The notes beneath the pieces were generated by a model, which had not been told where the DNA came from, made no database searches, and was given only the letters and a program-made list of their open reading frames with translations. 64,000 bases of DNA, taken from assembly GCF_001428385.1 (NCBI RefSeq), contig NZ_LMSK01000001.1, positions 559,355-623,354 on the forward strand, written 5' to 3'. Of this stretch, positions 10,173 through 18,015 are shown piece by piece (the first letter of the stretch is position 1; each line of letters opens with the position of its first letter). This DNA comes from Rhodanobacter sp. Soil772 (GTDB taxonomy: Bacteria > Pseudomonadota > Gammaproteobacteria > Xanthomonadales > Rhodanobacteraceae). A program made the position numbers and the translations under genes.

Positions 10173-10729
10173 TCGGACAGCACTTCGCGTAGACGGGTCA
10201 TGGCATAGCGCAGGCGCGACTTCACCGTTTCGCGGCCGGCGCCGGTCACCGCGGCGATCTCCTCCAGGCTCAGTTCCTGTTCCAGCCGCAACAGCACCGC
10301 CGTGCGTTGTTCGTCCGGCAATTGCTCGATCGCGCGCTGCAGGCTGCGCCGGCGCTCGAACTCGGACAGGGCGTGATCCGGTTGATCCCGTTCCGGCGTG
10401 GCGACATTGGCCAGTGCGGTGTCGGCTTCGTCGCCGTCGGCCATCGGTCGCTGGCGGCGCACGCTGTCGATCATCAGGTTGTGCGCGATCTGCAGCAGCC
10501 AGGTGCTGAACTTCGCCTGTGGCTGCGGCTGGTAGCGCGTCCGCGCGCTGATCACCCGGCTCCAGGTTTCCTGGAACAGCTCGTCGGTGCGATGCGGGTC
10601 GCGCACGCTGCGCAGCAGGAACCGGTACAGCATGCCGCGATGGCGCACATACAGCGCCTCGAACGCAGCCAAGTCGCCGCGTGCGTAGGCAAGCATCAGC
10701 ATCGCATCGGGATCGACCGCGGCATCCAT
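10169..10729 (-). CDS. ECF-type RNA polymerase sigma factor
   Basis: This is a 186-residue two-domain sigma factor. Region 2 spans about 25-90 (DLAAFEALYVRHRGMLYRFL, then DELFQETWSRV and FSTWLLQIAHNLMIDSVRR), and region 4 about 125-180 (LPDEQRTAVLLRLEQELSLE, then EIAAVTGAGRETVKSRLRYA). It would direct RNA polymerase to an extracytoplasmic-stress regulon. The start at 10729 places the protein at normal ECF length; the ORF extends upstream but that extension translates the G-rich intergenic repeat at 10807-10850 and is rejected. It heads an ATGA-coupled operon with the anti-sigma-like gene and yigZ. Confidence 0.92.
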   Translation of the reverse strand: MDAAVDPDAMLMLAYARGDLAAFEALYVRHRGMLYRFLLRSVRDPHRTDELFQETWSRVISARTRYQPQPQAKFSTWLLQIAHNLMIDSVRRQRPMADGDEADTALANVATPERDQPDHALSEFERRRSLQRAIEQLPDEQRTAVLLRLEQELSLEEIAAVTGAGRETVKSRLRYAMTRLREVLSE

Positions 10730-10806
10730 GGGGTGCGAGGGTAAGGCAAATCGTCGGGTAGCGGGTAGGTTGTGGAAGCTGGCCGCGTCCGCCTGTCTTT
10801 GCCTTC

Positions 10807-10850
10807 CTCCCTCTCCTGCTTGCAGGGGAGGGTTGGGGAGGGGGGCTCTT
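10807..10850. repeat. G-rich interspersed repeat, copy 2
   Basis: Same family as 6658-6700: CTCCCTCTCCTGC with its complement GCAGGGGAGGG, then TTGGGGAGGGGGG. It lies about 80 bases upstream of the sigma-factor start, in the gap behind the VWA lipoprotein gene, with the G-rich strand opposite to the sigma transcript. It could influence sigma operon transcription through secondary structure; this is only a possibility. Confidence 0.75.
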
Positions 10851-10943
10851 GCACGTTCCGGCCCTGCGGCGCGGCCGTGGCTGGGGAAGGGGGCCGTGGC
10901 GTGGCCACCCATAACCACCGCCGGTGCCGCAAGGCCGGAAACC

Positions 10944-12710
10944 TCAACGCGCGGCGGTGTCGCTGGCGTCGTCATGGCCGTGCGTGGCCAGTCCGTCGGC
11001 CAGCTTCACCAGTTGCACGAAGCCGGCGCGGTAGCCGCTGGCGTCGTCGCCGCGTGCGCCGCTGGCGAGCTGCACGATCTGTGCGTAGCCGTAGCCGTCC
11101 AGGTACTTGCCGCCGCGCAGGGCATCGGCGAAGGCGGCCACGGCGGCGGCGTAGCGCAGGCGTTCGCTGGCCTGTGCTTCGACCTGGGCGGCGATCGGCC
11201 GTTCGATCAGCTGGCTGTCCGACTGTCCCGGCAGCTTGTAGCGCAGGCGCAGGAAGGCCAGTTCGTTGCCGCTTCTGGCCGATACGGATGAGTTGCCGTA
11301 GCGCAGCGGGTCGACGCGCGCGGCCGCCGAACCTTTCGGGGTGATCTCGTAGATCGCGGTGACGTTGGCGCCCGCGCCGATCTCGCCAGCGTCGACCTGG
11401 TCGTTGTTGAAATCCTCGCGCTTGAGCAGGCGCTTTTCGTAGCCGATCAGACGGTATTCCTGCACTTGCGCGGGGTTGAACTCGACCTGGATCTTCACGT
11501 CCTTCGCGATCGTCAACAGCGTGGCGGACATCTCGTCGACCAGCACGCGGCGGCCTTCCTGCAGGCTGTCGATGTAGTGGTGGCTGCCGTTGCCCACGTC
11601 GGCCAGCATCACCGCCATCGCGTCGTTGTAGTTGCCTTCGCCGAAGCCCAGCGTGGTCAGCGCCACGCCGCTCTTGCGGTGATCCTCGATCATGGTCTTC
11701 AACGCTTCCTGGCTGACCGTGCCCACGTTGAAGTCGCCGTCGGTGGCCAGGATCACCCGATTCACGCCGCCCTTGATGAAACCCTGCTCGGCCTGCGCGT
11801 AGGCCAGCTCGATGCCGGCGCCGCCGTTGGTGGAGCCGTCCGCGCCGAGGCTGTCGATCGCCGCGGCGATGGTGGCGTGCTTGTCGCCCGCGGTGGAGGG
11901 CAGGGTGACGCCGGCATAGCCGGCGTAGGTGACGATCGCCACGCGATCCTGCTTGCGCAGCTCGCGCACCAGCTGTTTCAGCGAGGCCTTGAGCAGCGGC
12001 AGCTTGTCCGGTTCGTTCATCGAACCGGAGGTGTCGATCAGGAACACCAGGTTCGACGCGGGAATCTCCGCGGCCGGCACGCGATAGCCCTGGATGCCGA
12101 TCAATAGTAGTTGCCTCTGCGCGTTCCACGGCGCCGGGGCCAGTTCGGTGGTGACGCTGAACGGCTGTTCGCGATCGGCCGGCGGAGTGTAGCCGTAGTC
12201 GAAGTAGTTGATGAACTCCTCGGTGCGCACCGCATCGGCCGGCGGCAGCTGGCCCGCGCTCAGCATGCGTCGCACGTTGGTGTACGAACCGGTGTCGACG
12301 TCGATGCTGAAGGTGGACACCGGTTGCTCGCTCACCAGCTGCACCGGGTTGCTGTCGCGATGGGTGTAGTTCTCGGTGTTGATGTCGCCGGGCATCGACT
12401 GCATCGGCGGCATCGTCATCGGGCGTACCAGGTAGGCGTTGGCGAGCACGCCCTTGCTCGCCATCGTGCGCTGCATCGCGGGGGCGGGCTGCATCGGCGG
12501 CGCCGGCGGCGGCAGGCTCGTCGGCATCGGCGCGGCCGCCTCGTTCGTCACCTCGTCGGCTGGTGCCGCGGGTTTGACAAGCCGCGGGCTGGCCGGTGCC
12601 GCATCGTCCGTCACCGGCATGTTCGCGACGGGTTTCTTCGAGACGCCGCAGCCGGCCAGGATCACCAGCAGGGCCAGCAGCAGGGTACGCAACAGGGCTT
12701 TCACGTTCAT
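10944..12710 (-). CDS. Lipoprotein with von Willebrand factor A domain (YfbK-like)
   Basis: This is a 588-residue protein. A lipoprotein signal ends LLVILAGC with the lipid-bearing Cys21. A Pro/Ala-rich stretch leads to an N-terminal conserved region (about 115-215), then a VWA domain with the metal-ion-dependent adhesion site DTSGSM at 226-231 and a conserved ATDGDFNVG segment, and a C-terminal region (about 430-585) typical of YfbK-like proteins. It should sit on the periplasmic face of a membrane and bind protein partners through the divalent-metal site. The start at 12710 follows GGAG. It lies on the same strand upstream of the sigma operon but with a 214-base gap, so co-regulation is uncertain. 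Confidence 0.9.
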   Translation of the reverse strand: MNVKALLRTLLLALLVILAGCGVSKKPVANMPVTDDAAPASPRLVKPAAPADEVTNEAAAPMPTSLPPPAPPMQPAPAMQRTMASKGVLANAYLVRPMTMPPMQSMPGDINTENYTHRDSNPVQLVSEQPVSTFSIDVDTGSYTNVRRMLSAGQLPPADAVRTEEFINYFDYGYTPPADREQPFSVTTELAPAPWNAQRQLLLIGIQGYRVPAAEIPASNLVFLIDTSGSMNEPDKLPLLKASLKQLVRELRKQDRVAIVTYAGYAGVTLPSTAGDKHATIAAAIDSLGADGSTNGGAGIELAYAQAEQGFIKGGVNRVILATDGDFNVGTVSQEALKTMIEDHRKSGVALTTLGFGEGNYNDAMAVMLADVGNGSHHYIDSLQEGRRVLVDEMSATLLTIAKDVKIQVEFNPAQVQEYRLIGYEKRLLKREDFNNDQVDAGEIGAGANVTAIYEITPKGSAAARVDPLRYGNSSVSARSGNELAFLRLRYKLPGQSDSQLIERPIAAQVEAQASERLRYAAAVAAFADALRGGKYLDGYGYAQIVQLASGARGDDASGYRAGFVQLVKLADGLATHGHDDASDTAAR

Positions 12711-12816
12711 GGGGCGGTTCTCCTCCGGTTGTGGAAGATGAAACGCAGGCATGCCACAAACGGGGTTAATCGTCGCGCGGTAACATGGCGCCCTCAGCGA
12801 GACCCACCGGAACGAC

Positions 12817-13290
12817 ATGATCAACAACGACGTACTGCGCGCCATCCGCTACATGCTCGATCTCAGCGACGGCAGGGTGGTCGACATCATCCATCTGGCG
12901 GATCCGTCGGCTCCGGTCGGGAAGGAAGACGTGCAGGCGTTCCTGAAGAAGGACGATGACCCCGGCTACGCCGAATGCAGCAACAAGGTACTGGCCGTCT
13001 TCCTCGATGGCCTGGTGTTTCACCGCCGCAGCAAGGACGAAAGCCGCCCGCCGCGCCCGCCGGAGAAGCGCGTTACCAACAACGTGGTGCTGAAGAAGCT
13101 GCGTGTGGCGTTCGAGCTGAAGGACGTCGACATGCACGAGATCCTCGAAAGCGCCGGCTTCCCGGTCTCCAAGCCGGAGCTCAGCGCGCTGTTCCGCCAA
13201 CCCGACCACAAGAACTTCAAGCTGTGCGGCGACCAGCTGCTGCGGAATTTTCTGAAGGGATTGACGATGCGGGTGCGCAGCGGCGGCTGA
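12817..13290 (+). CDS. yehS: YehS-like DUF1456 protein
   Basis: This is a 157-residue cytosolic protein made of two similar about 65-residue repeats, each opening with a NDVLRAIRYMLDLSD or NNVVLKKLRVAFELKD-type helix and ending in an F-L-[KR]-x-D/Q-x2 segment with LCxxxLxxFLxGL. This duplicated layout is diagnostic for the DUF1456/YehS family of gammaproteobacteria. Its function is unknown; small size and lack of membrane segments suggest a binding protein. It is transcribed away from the VWA gene from a 106-base divergent region. Confidence 0.88.
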   Translation: MINNDVLRAIRYMLDLSDGRVVDIIHLADPSAPVGKEDVQAFLKKDDDPGYAECSNKVLAVFLDGLVFHRRSKDESRPPRPPEKRVTNNVVLKKLRVAFELKDVDMHEILESAGFPVSKPELSALFRQPDHKNFKLCGDQLLRNFLKGLTMRVRSGG

Positions 13291-13424
13291 GCCGTACGAG
13301 CGCCGGATACCTCTCGTTTGGCGCGATGCATGCTTTGGCAAACGGATTGATTGACGCTTGTGAAGGCTGGGCGTAGCGTCCGCCAGCACTGCATATCCAT
13401 GCAGGGTCGGCAAGGAGGTGGGCT

Positions 13425-13862
13425 GTGAAACGTATCACGATGCTTCTGGTGTCAGTGTTGATGTTCGCAGTGATGGGGTCGGTGTTTGCGCAGGACGCGA
13501 AGCCGTACAAGGAAGGCCATGTCTTGCAAGTCAGCTTCATCAAGATCAAGCCCGGGCAGTTCAACAATTACATGAAATATCTGGACGGGCCTTACAAGGC
13601 CAACATGGAAGCGATGAAGAAGGCGGGCTTGATCATCGGCTACGCCGTTTACCGTTCGCAGCCGCGGGCACCACAGGATGCCGACCTGATCCTGACGATC
13701 GCCTTCCCGAACATGGCTGCGCTCGATCGGACCGACGAGGCCGATGCGATCTCGACCAAGGTGCTGGGCCCCGTGGACAGCCGGGACAAGGCCAGCGCGG
13801 ACCGGGAGTCGATGCGCGAACTGCTGGGTAGCGAACTGACGCGGGAATTGATCCTGAAATAG
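13425..13862 (+). CDS. Small secreted protein of unknown function
   Basis: This is a 145-residue protein started by GTG at 13425, six bases after a strong AAGGAGG. The signal peptide is about 1-23 (MLLVSVLMFAVMGSVFA, cleavage before QD). The mature part of about 120 residues has an alternating strand/helix pattern, VLQVSFIKIKPGQFNNYMKY ... KKAGLIIGYAVY ... ADLILTIAFPNMAALD, which resembles the ferredoxin-like dimeric alpha-beta barrel fold, but no catalytic residues can be assigned. It stands alone, and a terminator at 14023-14046 follows. No function is claimed. Confidence 0.8.
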   Translation: MKRITMLLVSVLMFAVMGSVFAQDAKPYKEGHVLQVSFIKIKPGQFNNYMKYLDGPYKANMEAMKKAGLIIGYAVYRSQPRAPQDADLILTIAFPNMAALDRTDEADAISTKVLGPVDSRDKASADRESMRELLGSELTRELILK

Positions 13863-14022
13863 TGGCTGCTTCGGGATGCGCGAGAGTGTGTTTGCCCCCC
13901 CAAACTGCATTGATGTTGGCGTTACCTTTGGTGCATCGACGGTGATGCTTTTTTTGATTTTTTTGAGTGGTGAGGGATTGTCGGTTTTTACGGGGACAGC
14001 AATGTTGAACCGTGTTGAAAAG

Positions 14023-14046
14023 GCCCTTGCCTGACAAGGGCTTTTT
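14023..14046 (+). terminator. Rho-independent terminator
   Basis: The stem GCCCTTG/CAAGGGC with loop CCTGA is followed directly by TTTTT (TTTTTTG). It lies 160 bases after the secreted-protein gene on the same strand and probably ends that transcript. The 13863-14022 stretch between them has AT-rich runs and no gene. Confidence 0.8.
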
Positions 14047-14148
14047 TGTGCGAACACCTTTCGCTTGCATGCCTGTCGATGAGAACTTCTCTGCGCTCCC
14101 CAACCAGGCGACGAGTGTCAGTGCGGCGTTTCGCCCCGCGGGTTCATC

Positions 14149-14222
14149 GTCGCCTTGCGCTCCCGCCGACCCAGATCGCCGCTGGTCCGCGAATGGCCGT
14201 TCGGACCAAGTGCACCACCACT
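14149..14222 (-). pseudogene. Decayed 3' end of the GH18/NodB/GT2 gene, distal piece
   Basis: This stretch aligns almost without gaps to 18047-18121, the last coding bases of the intact glycosyltransferase gene. It shares GTCGCCTTGCGCTCC, CCGCG-ATGGCCGT and GCACCACCAC blocks, at roughly 70 percent identity by eye. Read on the minus strand it gives VVVHLVRTAIRGPAAIW before a stop, against VVVRSVWTAIRGPSVGW in the intact protein. Similarity may reach down to about 14120. The piece is separated from its proximal part at 15267-15370 by the RhtA-like gene. Confidence 0.75.
14210..14221. repeat. 12-bp direct repeat, left copy
   Basis: GTGCACCACCAC occurs here and again at 15267-15278, on either side of the 1,045-base segment that carries the RhtA-like gene. 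The intact glycosyltransferase tail contains the equivalent ten bases only once (18111-18120). The pair therefore looks like a duplication made when the segment was inserted. Confidence 0.7.
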
Positions 14223-14356
14223 GAAGCGCCGACTGAATGAGAGGGCTGGTCGCGCCGCACACTGCTGTCAGGCGCTGTCAGCAATGACGGCAACGAGACG
14301 GCCCGCATGGTGGGTTTCGCCGGGGTCTGCGAGCATCATGGGCAGGGTCTTCCGCC

Positions 14357-15253
14357 ATGGCTGCGCTCATGTCGCCACGCTCCACCGTTGCTCCGCTCGT
14401 GTTCGCGATCGGCATGCTGTTGATCAGCATGGTCTCGTACCAGTGCGGCGCGTCGCTGGCCAAGCACTTGTTCCCGCAGGTCGGCGCGCAGGGTGCCACG
14501 GCCTATCGGCTGGGGCTTAGCGCACTGATCCTGCTGCTGTGGCGGCGGCCGTGGCGCCGGTCGGTCGGCGAACGCGACTGGCGCGCGCTGTGGGGATATG
14601 GCCTCTCCATGGGGGCGATGAACCTGGTGTTCTACATGTCGCTGCGCACGATTCCGCTGGGCATCGCGGTGGCGCTGGAATTCACCGGGCCGCTGGCGCT
14701 GGCGCTGTTCGGTTCGCGCCGGTGGCTCGACTTCGTCTGGATCGCGCTGGTGGTGGCCGGGCTGGCCCTGTTGCTGCCGCTGCGCGGGCAGATGCACGCA
14801 CTCGATCCGGTGGGCGTGATGTATGCGCTGGCTGCCGGCGTGGGCTGGGCGTTGTACATCGTGTTGGGAAAGAAGGCGGGAGCGGCTCACGGCGCGGACG
14901 CGGTGACGCTGGGCACGTCGATCGGCGCGTTGCTGGCGATTCCGTTCGGTATCGCGCATGCCGGCAGTGCACTGCTGTCGCCAGCGTTGTTGCCGTATGC
15001 GCTGGGCGTGGCGGTGCTCAGCTCGGCGCTGCCGTATTCGCTGGAGATGGTCGCGCTGACCCGGTTGCCGGCGCGCACGTTCAGCACCTTGCTGAGCCTG
15101 GAGCCGGCCATCGCGGCGGTGGCCGGCGTGGCGTTGCTGGGCGAACGGCTCAGCCTGCTGCAGTGGCTGGCCATCGTGACGATCATCGTGGCGGCGGCGG
15201 GCACGGCGTTGAGCGTGCGCCGGCCGATGCTGGCCGAGCCGCTGGCGAACTGA
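14357..15253 (+). CDS. rhtA: EamA/RhtA-like inner-membrane exporter
   Basis: This is a 298-residue protein with about ten membrane helices in two EamA halves (about 10-140 and 150-285). Segments such as SYQCGASLAKHLFPQVGAQG, ALEFTGPLALALFGSRR, ALAAGVGWALYIVLGKK and LEPAIAAVAGVALLGERLS match the RhtA threonine/homoserine exporter branch of the drug/metabolite transporter superfamily. It would export amino acids or toxic analogues using the proton gradient. The gene lies inside a decayed copy of the neighbouring glycosyltransferase's 3' end, flanked by 12-bp direct repeats, so it seems to have arrived by insertion. It is opposite in strand to the restriction-modification genes. The symbol rests on resemblance. 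Confidence 0.85.
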   Translation: MAALMSPRSTVAPLVFAIGMLLISMVSYQCGASLAKHLFPQVGAQGATAYRLGLSALILLLWRRPWRRSVGERDWRALWGYGLSMGAMNLVFYMSLRTIPLGIAVALEFTGPLALALFGSRRWLDFVWIALVVAGLALLLPLRGQMHALDPVGVMYALAAGVGWALYIVLGKKAGAAHGADAVTLGTSIGALLAIPFGIAHAGSALLSPALLPYALGVAVLSSALPYSLEMVALTRLPARTFSTLLSLEPAIAAVAGVALLGERLSLLQWLAIVTIIVAAAGTALSVRRPMLAEPLAN

Positions 15254-15266
15254 ACTTCCATACTGA

Positions 15267-15370
15267 GTGCACCACCACGTAGTACATCAGCTGGCGGTAG
15301 CCAAAACTCAGCTCCATCCCTTCTTACCTTATCCATCGCGAAGGTGATGTGTGGCGGCGCCGGAACTGGA
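15267..15370 (-). pseudogene. Decayed 3' end of the GH18/NodB/GT2 gene, proximal piece
   Basis: The first 34 bases after the direct repeat start (15269-15302) are identical to 18111-18144 of the intact glycosyltransferase gene. A deletion of about 25 bases follows, then CCTTNTTC...TCCATCGCGAAGG again matches the intact gene to at least 15345. The similarity fades near 15370, just before the restriction-enzyme stop at 15388. The frame is broken by the deletion. Together with 14149-14222 it represents a second copy of the gene's end beyond the restriction-modification cassette. Confidence 0.8.
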
Positions 15371-15387
15371 CGATAGCTGCGGTGGCG

Positions 15388-16173
15388 CTATGCGCCTTGC
15401 ACGGCAGCGAGGATGCGACCCGCAAACTCCGAAAACATGTTCCGGATGCTCGTCGCAGGTGAAAGTGCCCGGTGATTGTCCTTGCCAGTGGGAGTCAGCT
15501 CCAGCGCTGCTGCACTGTAGAGCTGGCGCTCGACGAGCCGCTCGCAGAGAATCTGATACCTGCGCGCGTATGAAGCGTCGTGAAACTCCTCGAATACGGC
15601 AAAGTGCGGTTCATCGCAGCGTACGGATCGCATGGAGGCATCGCATTCTTCGAGCAGCATCAGCCACGCCAGAAATGGAGGGCGCGGATCCGACTGGATC
15701 ACCGGGTTCAACAGTGCTGGCGAGTATTCCCGCACTTCGTTCCGGCTTCTGGGCACGCCGCCATAGGCGCCATGGTGATGTGCCACCCAAAGATCGGCAG
15801 CCGAGCCGATGACTTCTTCGCTGCGGTTGTTGAAGTTGTTTCCGAACGAGCCGACTTGCGACTTGAACTCGAAAACGCCAAGCAGCCTCTTTTCGTGGAC
15901 GACCAGTACATCCCAGCTCTTGGTTGCGCGAAAGAAGCCGGGAAGAACTATCTTGGACTTGCGTACATGCACGGTATCGGCAACTAGGCCGCAGTGCGTC
16001 ACGACCGCACGCACGACTTCGATGAAGCCATCCATGTTCTTGCCGCCAACGACCGCTGCGCGACCGCCTTCGTGCGTCGCATTGACGGTACCGCTGTTGC
16101 GCGAATGCCAGAAGGTATGAACCGCCTGGCGGGTGAGTTCGTCGAACGACGGCGGAAGCAGACTGATGGTCAC
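15388..16173 (-). CDS. PaeR7I/XhoI-type restriction endonuclease
   Basis: This is a 261-residue protein. It matches the PaeR7I family (relatives of XhoI, which cut CTCGAG) in length and in segments such as FWxSRN near the start, GGKNMDGFIEVV, and the PD-(D/E)xK core D88 ... E102-F-K104 in WDVLVVHEKRLLGVFEFKSQ. The enzyme cleaves unmethylated DNA in the cytosol. The start is GTG at 16173, overlapping the methyltransferase stop by four bases (GTGA), so the nuclease is made only after the methylase is translated, a common safety arrangement. Codon choice is visibly less GC-rich than in the flanking core genes, which suggests transfer. The cleavage site is inferred from the family. Confidence 0.9.
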   Translation of the reverse strand: MTISLLPPSFDELTRQAVHTFWHSRNSGTVNATHEGGRAAVVGGKNMDGFIEVVRAVVTHCGLVADTVHVRKSKIVLPGFFRATKSWDVLVVHEKRLLGVFEFKSQVGSFGNNFNNRSEEVIGSAADLWVAHHHGAYGGVPRSRNEVREYSPALLNPVIQSDPRPPFLAWLMLLEECDASMRSVRCDEPHFAVFEEFHDASYARRYQILCERLVERQLYSAAALELTPTGKDNHRALSPATSIRNMFSEFAGRILAAVQGA

Positions 16174-17927
16174 TGGAGCAACCCCTTTCCAACGCGTGCA
16201 GAGTCAGCGATTTGACGTGTTCGCAGTGCTTCGGCGGTGCTCAATCCATACAATTCGAATACCGGCGTGTCGACTTCATCCTGGGTCTTCGTTGTGGCTG
16301 CAGCAATCAAGCGTTCGCGCATGTGCTCGTCGACGTTGCGCCAGTGGGGAAGGCGGATCCTGCGCAGATACTGCGCCTGGAACCGCAGAAAGCCTCCGGC
16401 CATGCGCGTGCAATAAGTTGCAACGACCATCAGCGTCAGCGATGAGCGAAGTACAGTCTGGAGTGCCCGCAGATCCCATTCGCCTGAGGTGATGAAGTAG
16501 AGATTGTGGTGCGGGTAGTAGCGCCCCTCATCCATGATGAAGACACCTTCGCCCTTGATGTCAGGCACCAGCAGTTTGGGAGTTTCCAGCAGACCCGGCT
16601 GGATGCGATCGATCGTGCGATACCATCCGTCGGGATTGCGTTGTGCGACATGACGCCCTGCCACGCTGTCGCGATGCGCATTGAGGTAACGCTTGAAGCG
16701 TGGGAATGATTCGAGCGGAATCAGCTGCCCCGATTCATCGAACGGATTCAACACCGCCTTGCCACCCCACCGGATATGGCCGTCCACGAGGTCACGCGCC
16801 ATGACAAGTGGAAGCTTGCGCTCCGGTTCGACCGGCAGGGCATCCATGGCATCGATGAAAACGCGGTCGCAGCCGGTTGCCACGCCAATGCCGACCTTGC
16901 AACCGGCTTGTTCAAGCGTGGGCAATTCGCGCTCCATGCGACGCAGCAGCACGAGCCGGGGAATGTCATCGAGCAGCAGCGGAGCGGAGCCCACACTATC
17001 CAGCTTGAACTCTGCGACGCCGTCGAAACAGGGAGATCCAAGCAGGGCCTCGACCATCACGGGCAGCGATTGGGCAGCGCCGGCCTCAGTGGCACGGGTG
17101 GTCTGTCGAGTTGCGGGTTCCGCCGTTGCGCGCTGAAAAATGGTGATGGCGGGATAGGCGATGACTTCCGAATGGAAGGCATCGGTAGCCTCCATATCGA
17201 TGAAATATTTCAGCCAGTAGCCATTTGTGACCTTTTCCCGAAGTGGGCCACCATAACGATTCTTGAGCCAGCGGTTGGCGCAGATATAGCCGAGTACCCC
17301 GTCGTCACTGAGCAAGTCCAGGGCGCGCTCGAAAAACGGTATGTACAAATCGGCCCGGTCGTAGAGTGTGCGGAAACGGCGCCGGTATTCGTTCAGTAGC
17401 GCAGCGGGAATCCGCTCCTGGCGGACATAGGGCGGATTGCCGACGACAAAGTCGAACGATCCGTCCAGTGGCGTCAGCAGAAAATCGTCGCGAATCAACC
17501 ACGACGCGCACAAGGCATCTGCATCGTGCGGGCAAAGACCTTGCCGTGTGAGCTGATCAACGAGCCGCTGGCTAGTCAGGTCGAATGTCGTCTGATGCAG
17601 TTCCACCGCAGTAATGGCATTGCGCAGACTTTCCACGGCTGTCGCGGGTGAACCACCGCCGCGCTCGAAGGCTGACCACAGGCGCTGTGCGGCACGGAGC
17701 AGAAAGTCACCCGCGCCAAACGAAGGTTCCAGCAAGCGCAATCGATGCAGTGGGCGGTCCGCTCGATAGCCGGCAAGGTCAAGAATCGCATCGACCACTT
17801 CCGGGCGTGTGAAAATGGCGCCTCGGTCTGTCTCGCCATGTCCGGCCATGTACGAAATGGCCGCCTCAATTTCAGGCGCCCTTTCGGAGTGGTCGAACAG
17901 ATCGAACGAAAGATTCATGGACGCCAT
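16170..17927 (-). CDS. N6-adenine DNA methyltransferase of the PaeR7I-type system
   Basis: This is a 585-residue protein. The AdoMet-binding motif I is LEPSFGAGDFLL (66-77), the catalytic motif IV is NPPY at 164-167, followed by a long target-recognition C-terminal half (about 300-585). Together with the adjacent nuclease it forms a type II system related to PaeR7I/XhoI, where the methylase modifies the adenine of CTCGAG. The start is uncertain: ATG at 17927 or 17918 (MNLSFDLFDH) both begin just before conserved sequence, and no strong ribosome site is visible; upstream codons to 18032 would overlap the glycosyltransferase stop. Composition is less GC-rich than the neighbours. Confidence 0.9.
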   Translation of the reverse strand: MASMNLSFDLFDHSERAPEIEAAISYMAGHGETDRGAIFTRPEVVDAILDLAGYRADRPLHRLRLLEPSFGAGDFLLRAAQRLWSAFERGGGSPATAVESLRNAITAVELHQTTFDLTSQRLVDQLTRQGLCPHDADALCASWLIRDDFLLTPLDGSFDFVVGNPPYVRQERIPAALLNEYRRRFRTLYDRADLYIPFFERALDLLSDDGVLGYICANRWLKNRYGGPLREKVTNGYWLKYFIDMEATDAFHSEVIAYPAITIFQRATAEPATRQTTRATEAGAAQSLPVMVEALLGSPCFDGVAEFKLDSVGSAPLLLDDIPRLVLLRRMERELPTLEQAGCKVGIGVATGCDRVFIDAMDALPVEPERKLPLVMARDLVDGHIRWGGKAVLNPFDESGQLIPLESFPRFKRYLNAHRDSVAGRHVAQRNPDGWYRTIDRIQPGLLETPKLLVPDIKGEGVFIMDEGRYYPHHNLYFITSGEWDLRALQTVLRSSLTLMVVATYCTRMAGGFLRFQAQYLRRIRLPHWRNVDEHMRERLIAAATTKTQDEVDTPVFELYGLSTAEALRTRQIADSARVGKGLLQ

Positions 17928-18015
17928 GGTGACGGGGTGGTCAAGAGCTGTCCAGCGTGGGACGGATGCCAACACCTTGGCGGAATGCTGTCTCAGGCCA
18001 TGAGCGGCGGAAGCG

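Noticed and set aside
10730..10975. Longer sigma factor starting at 10975
   Set aside because: The added residues translate the G-rich intergenic repeat and a start at 10729 gives the normal length.
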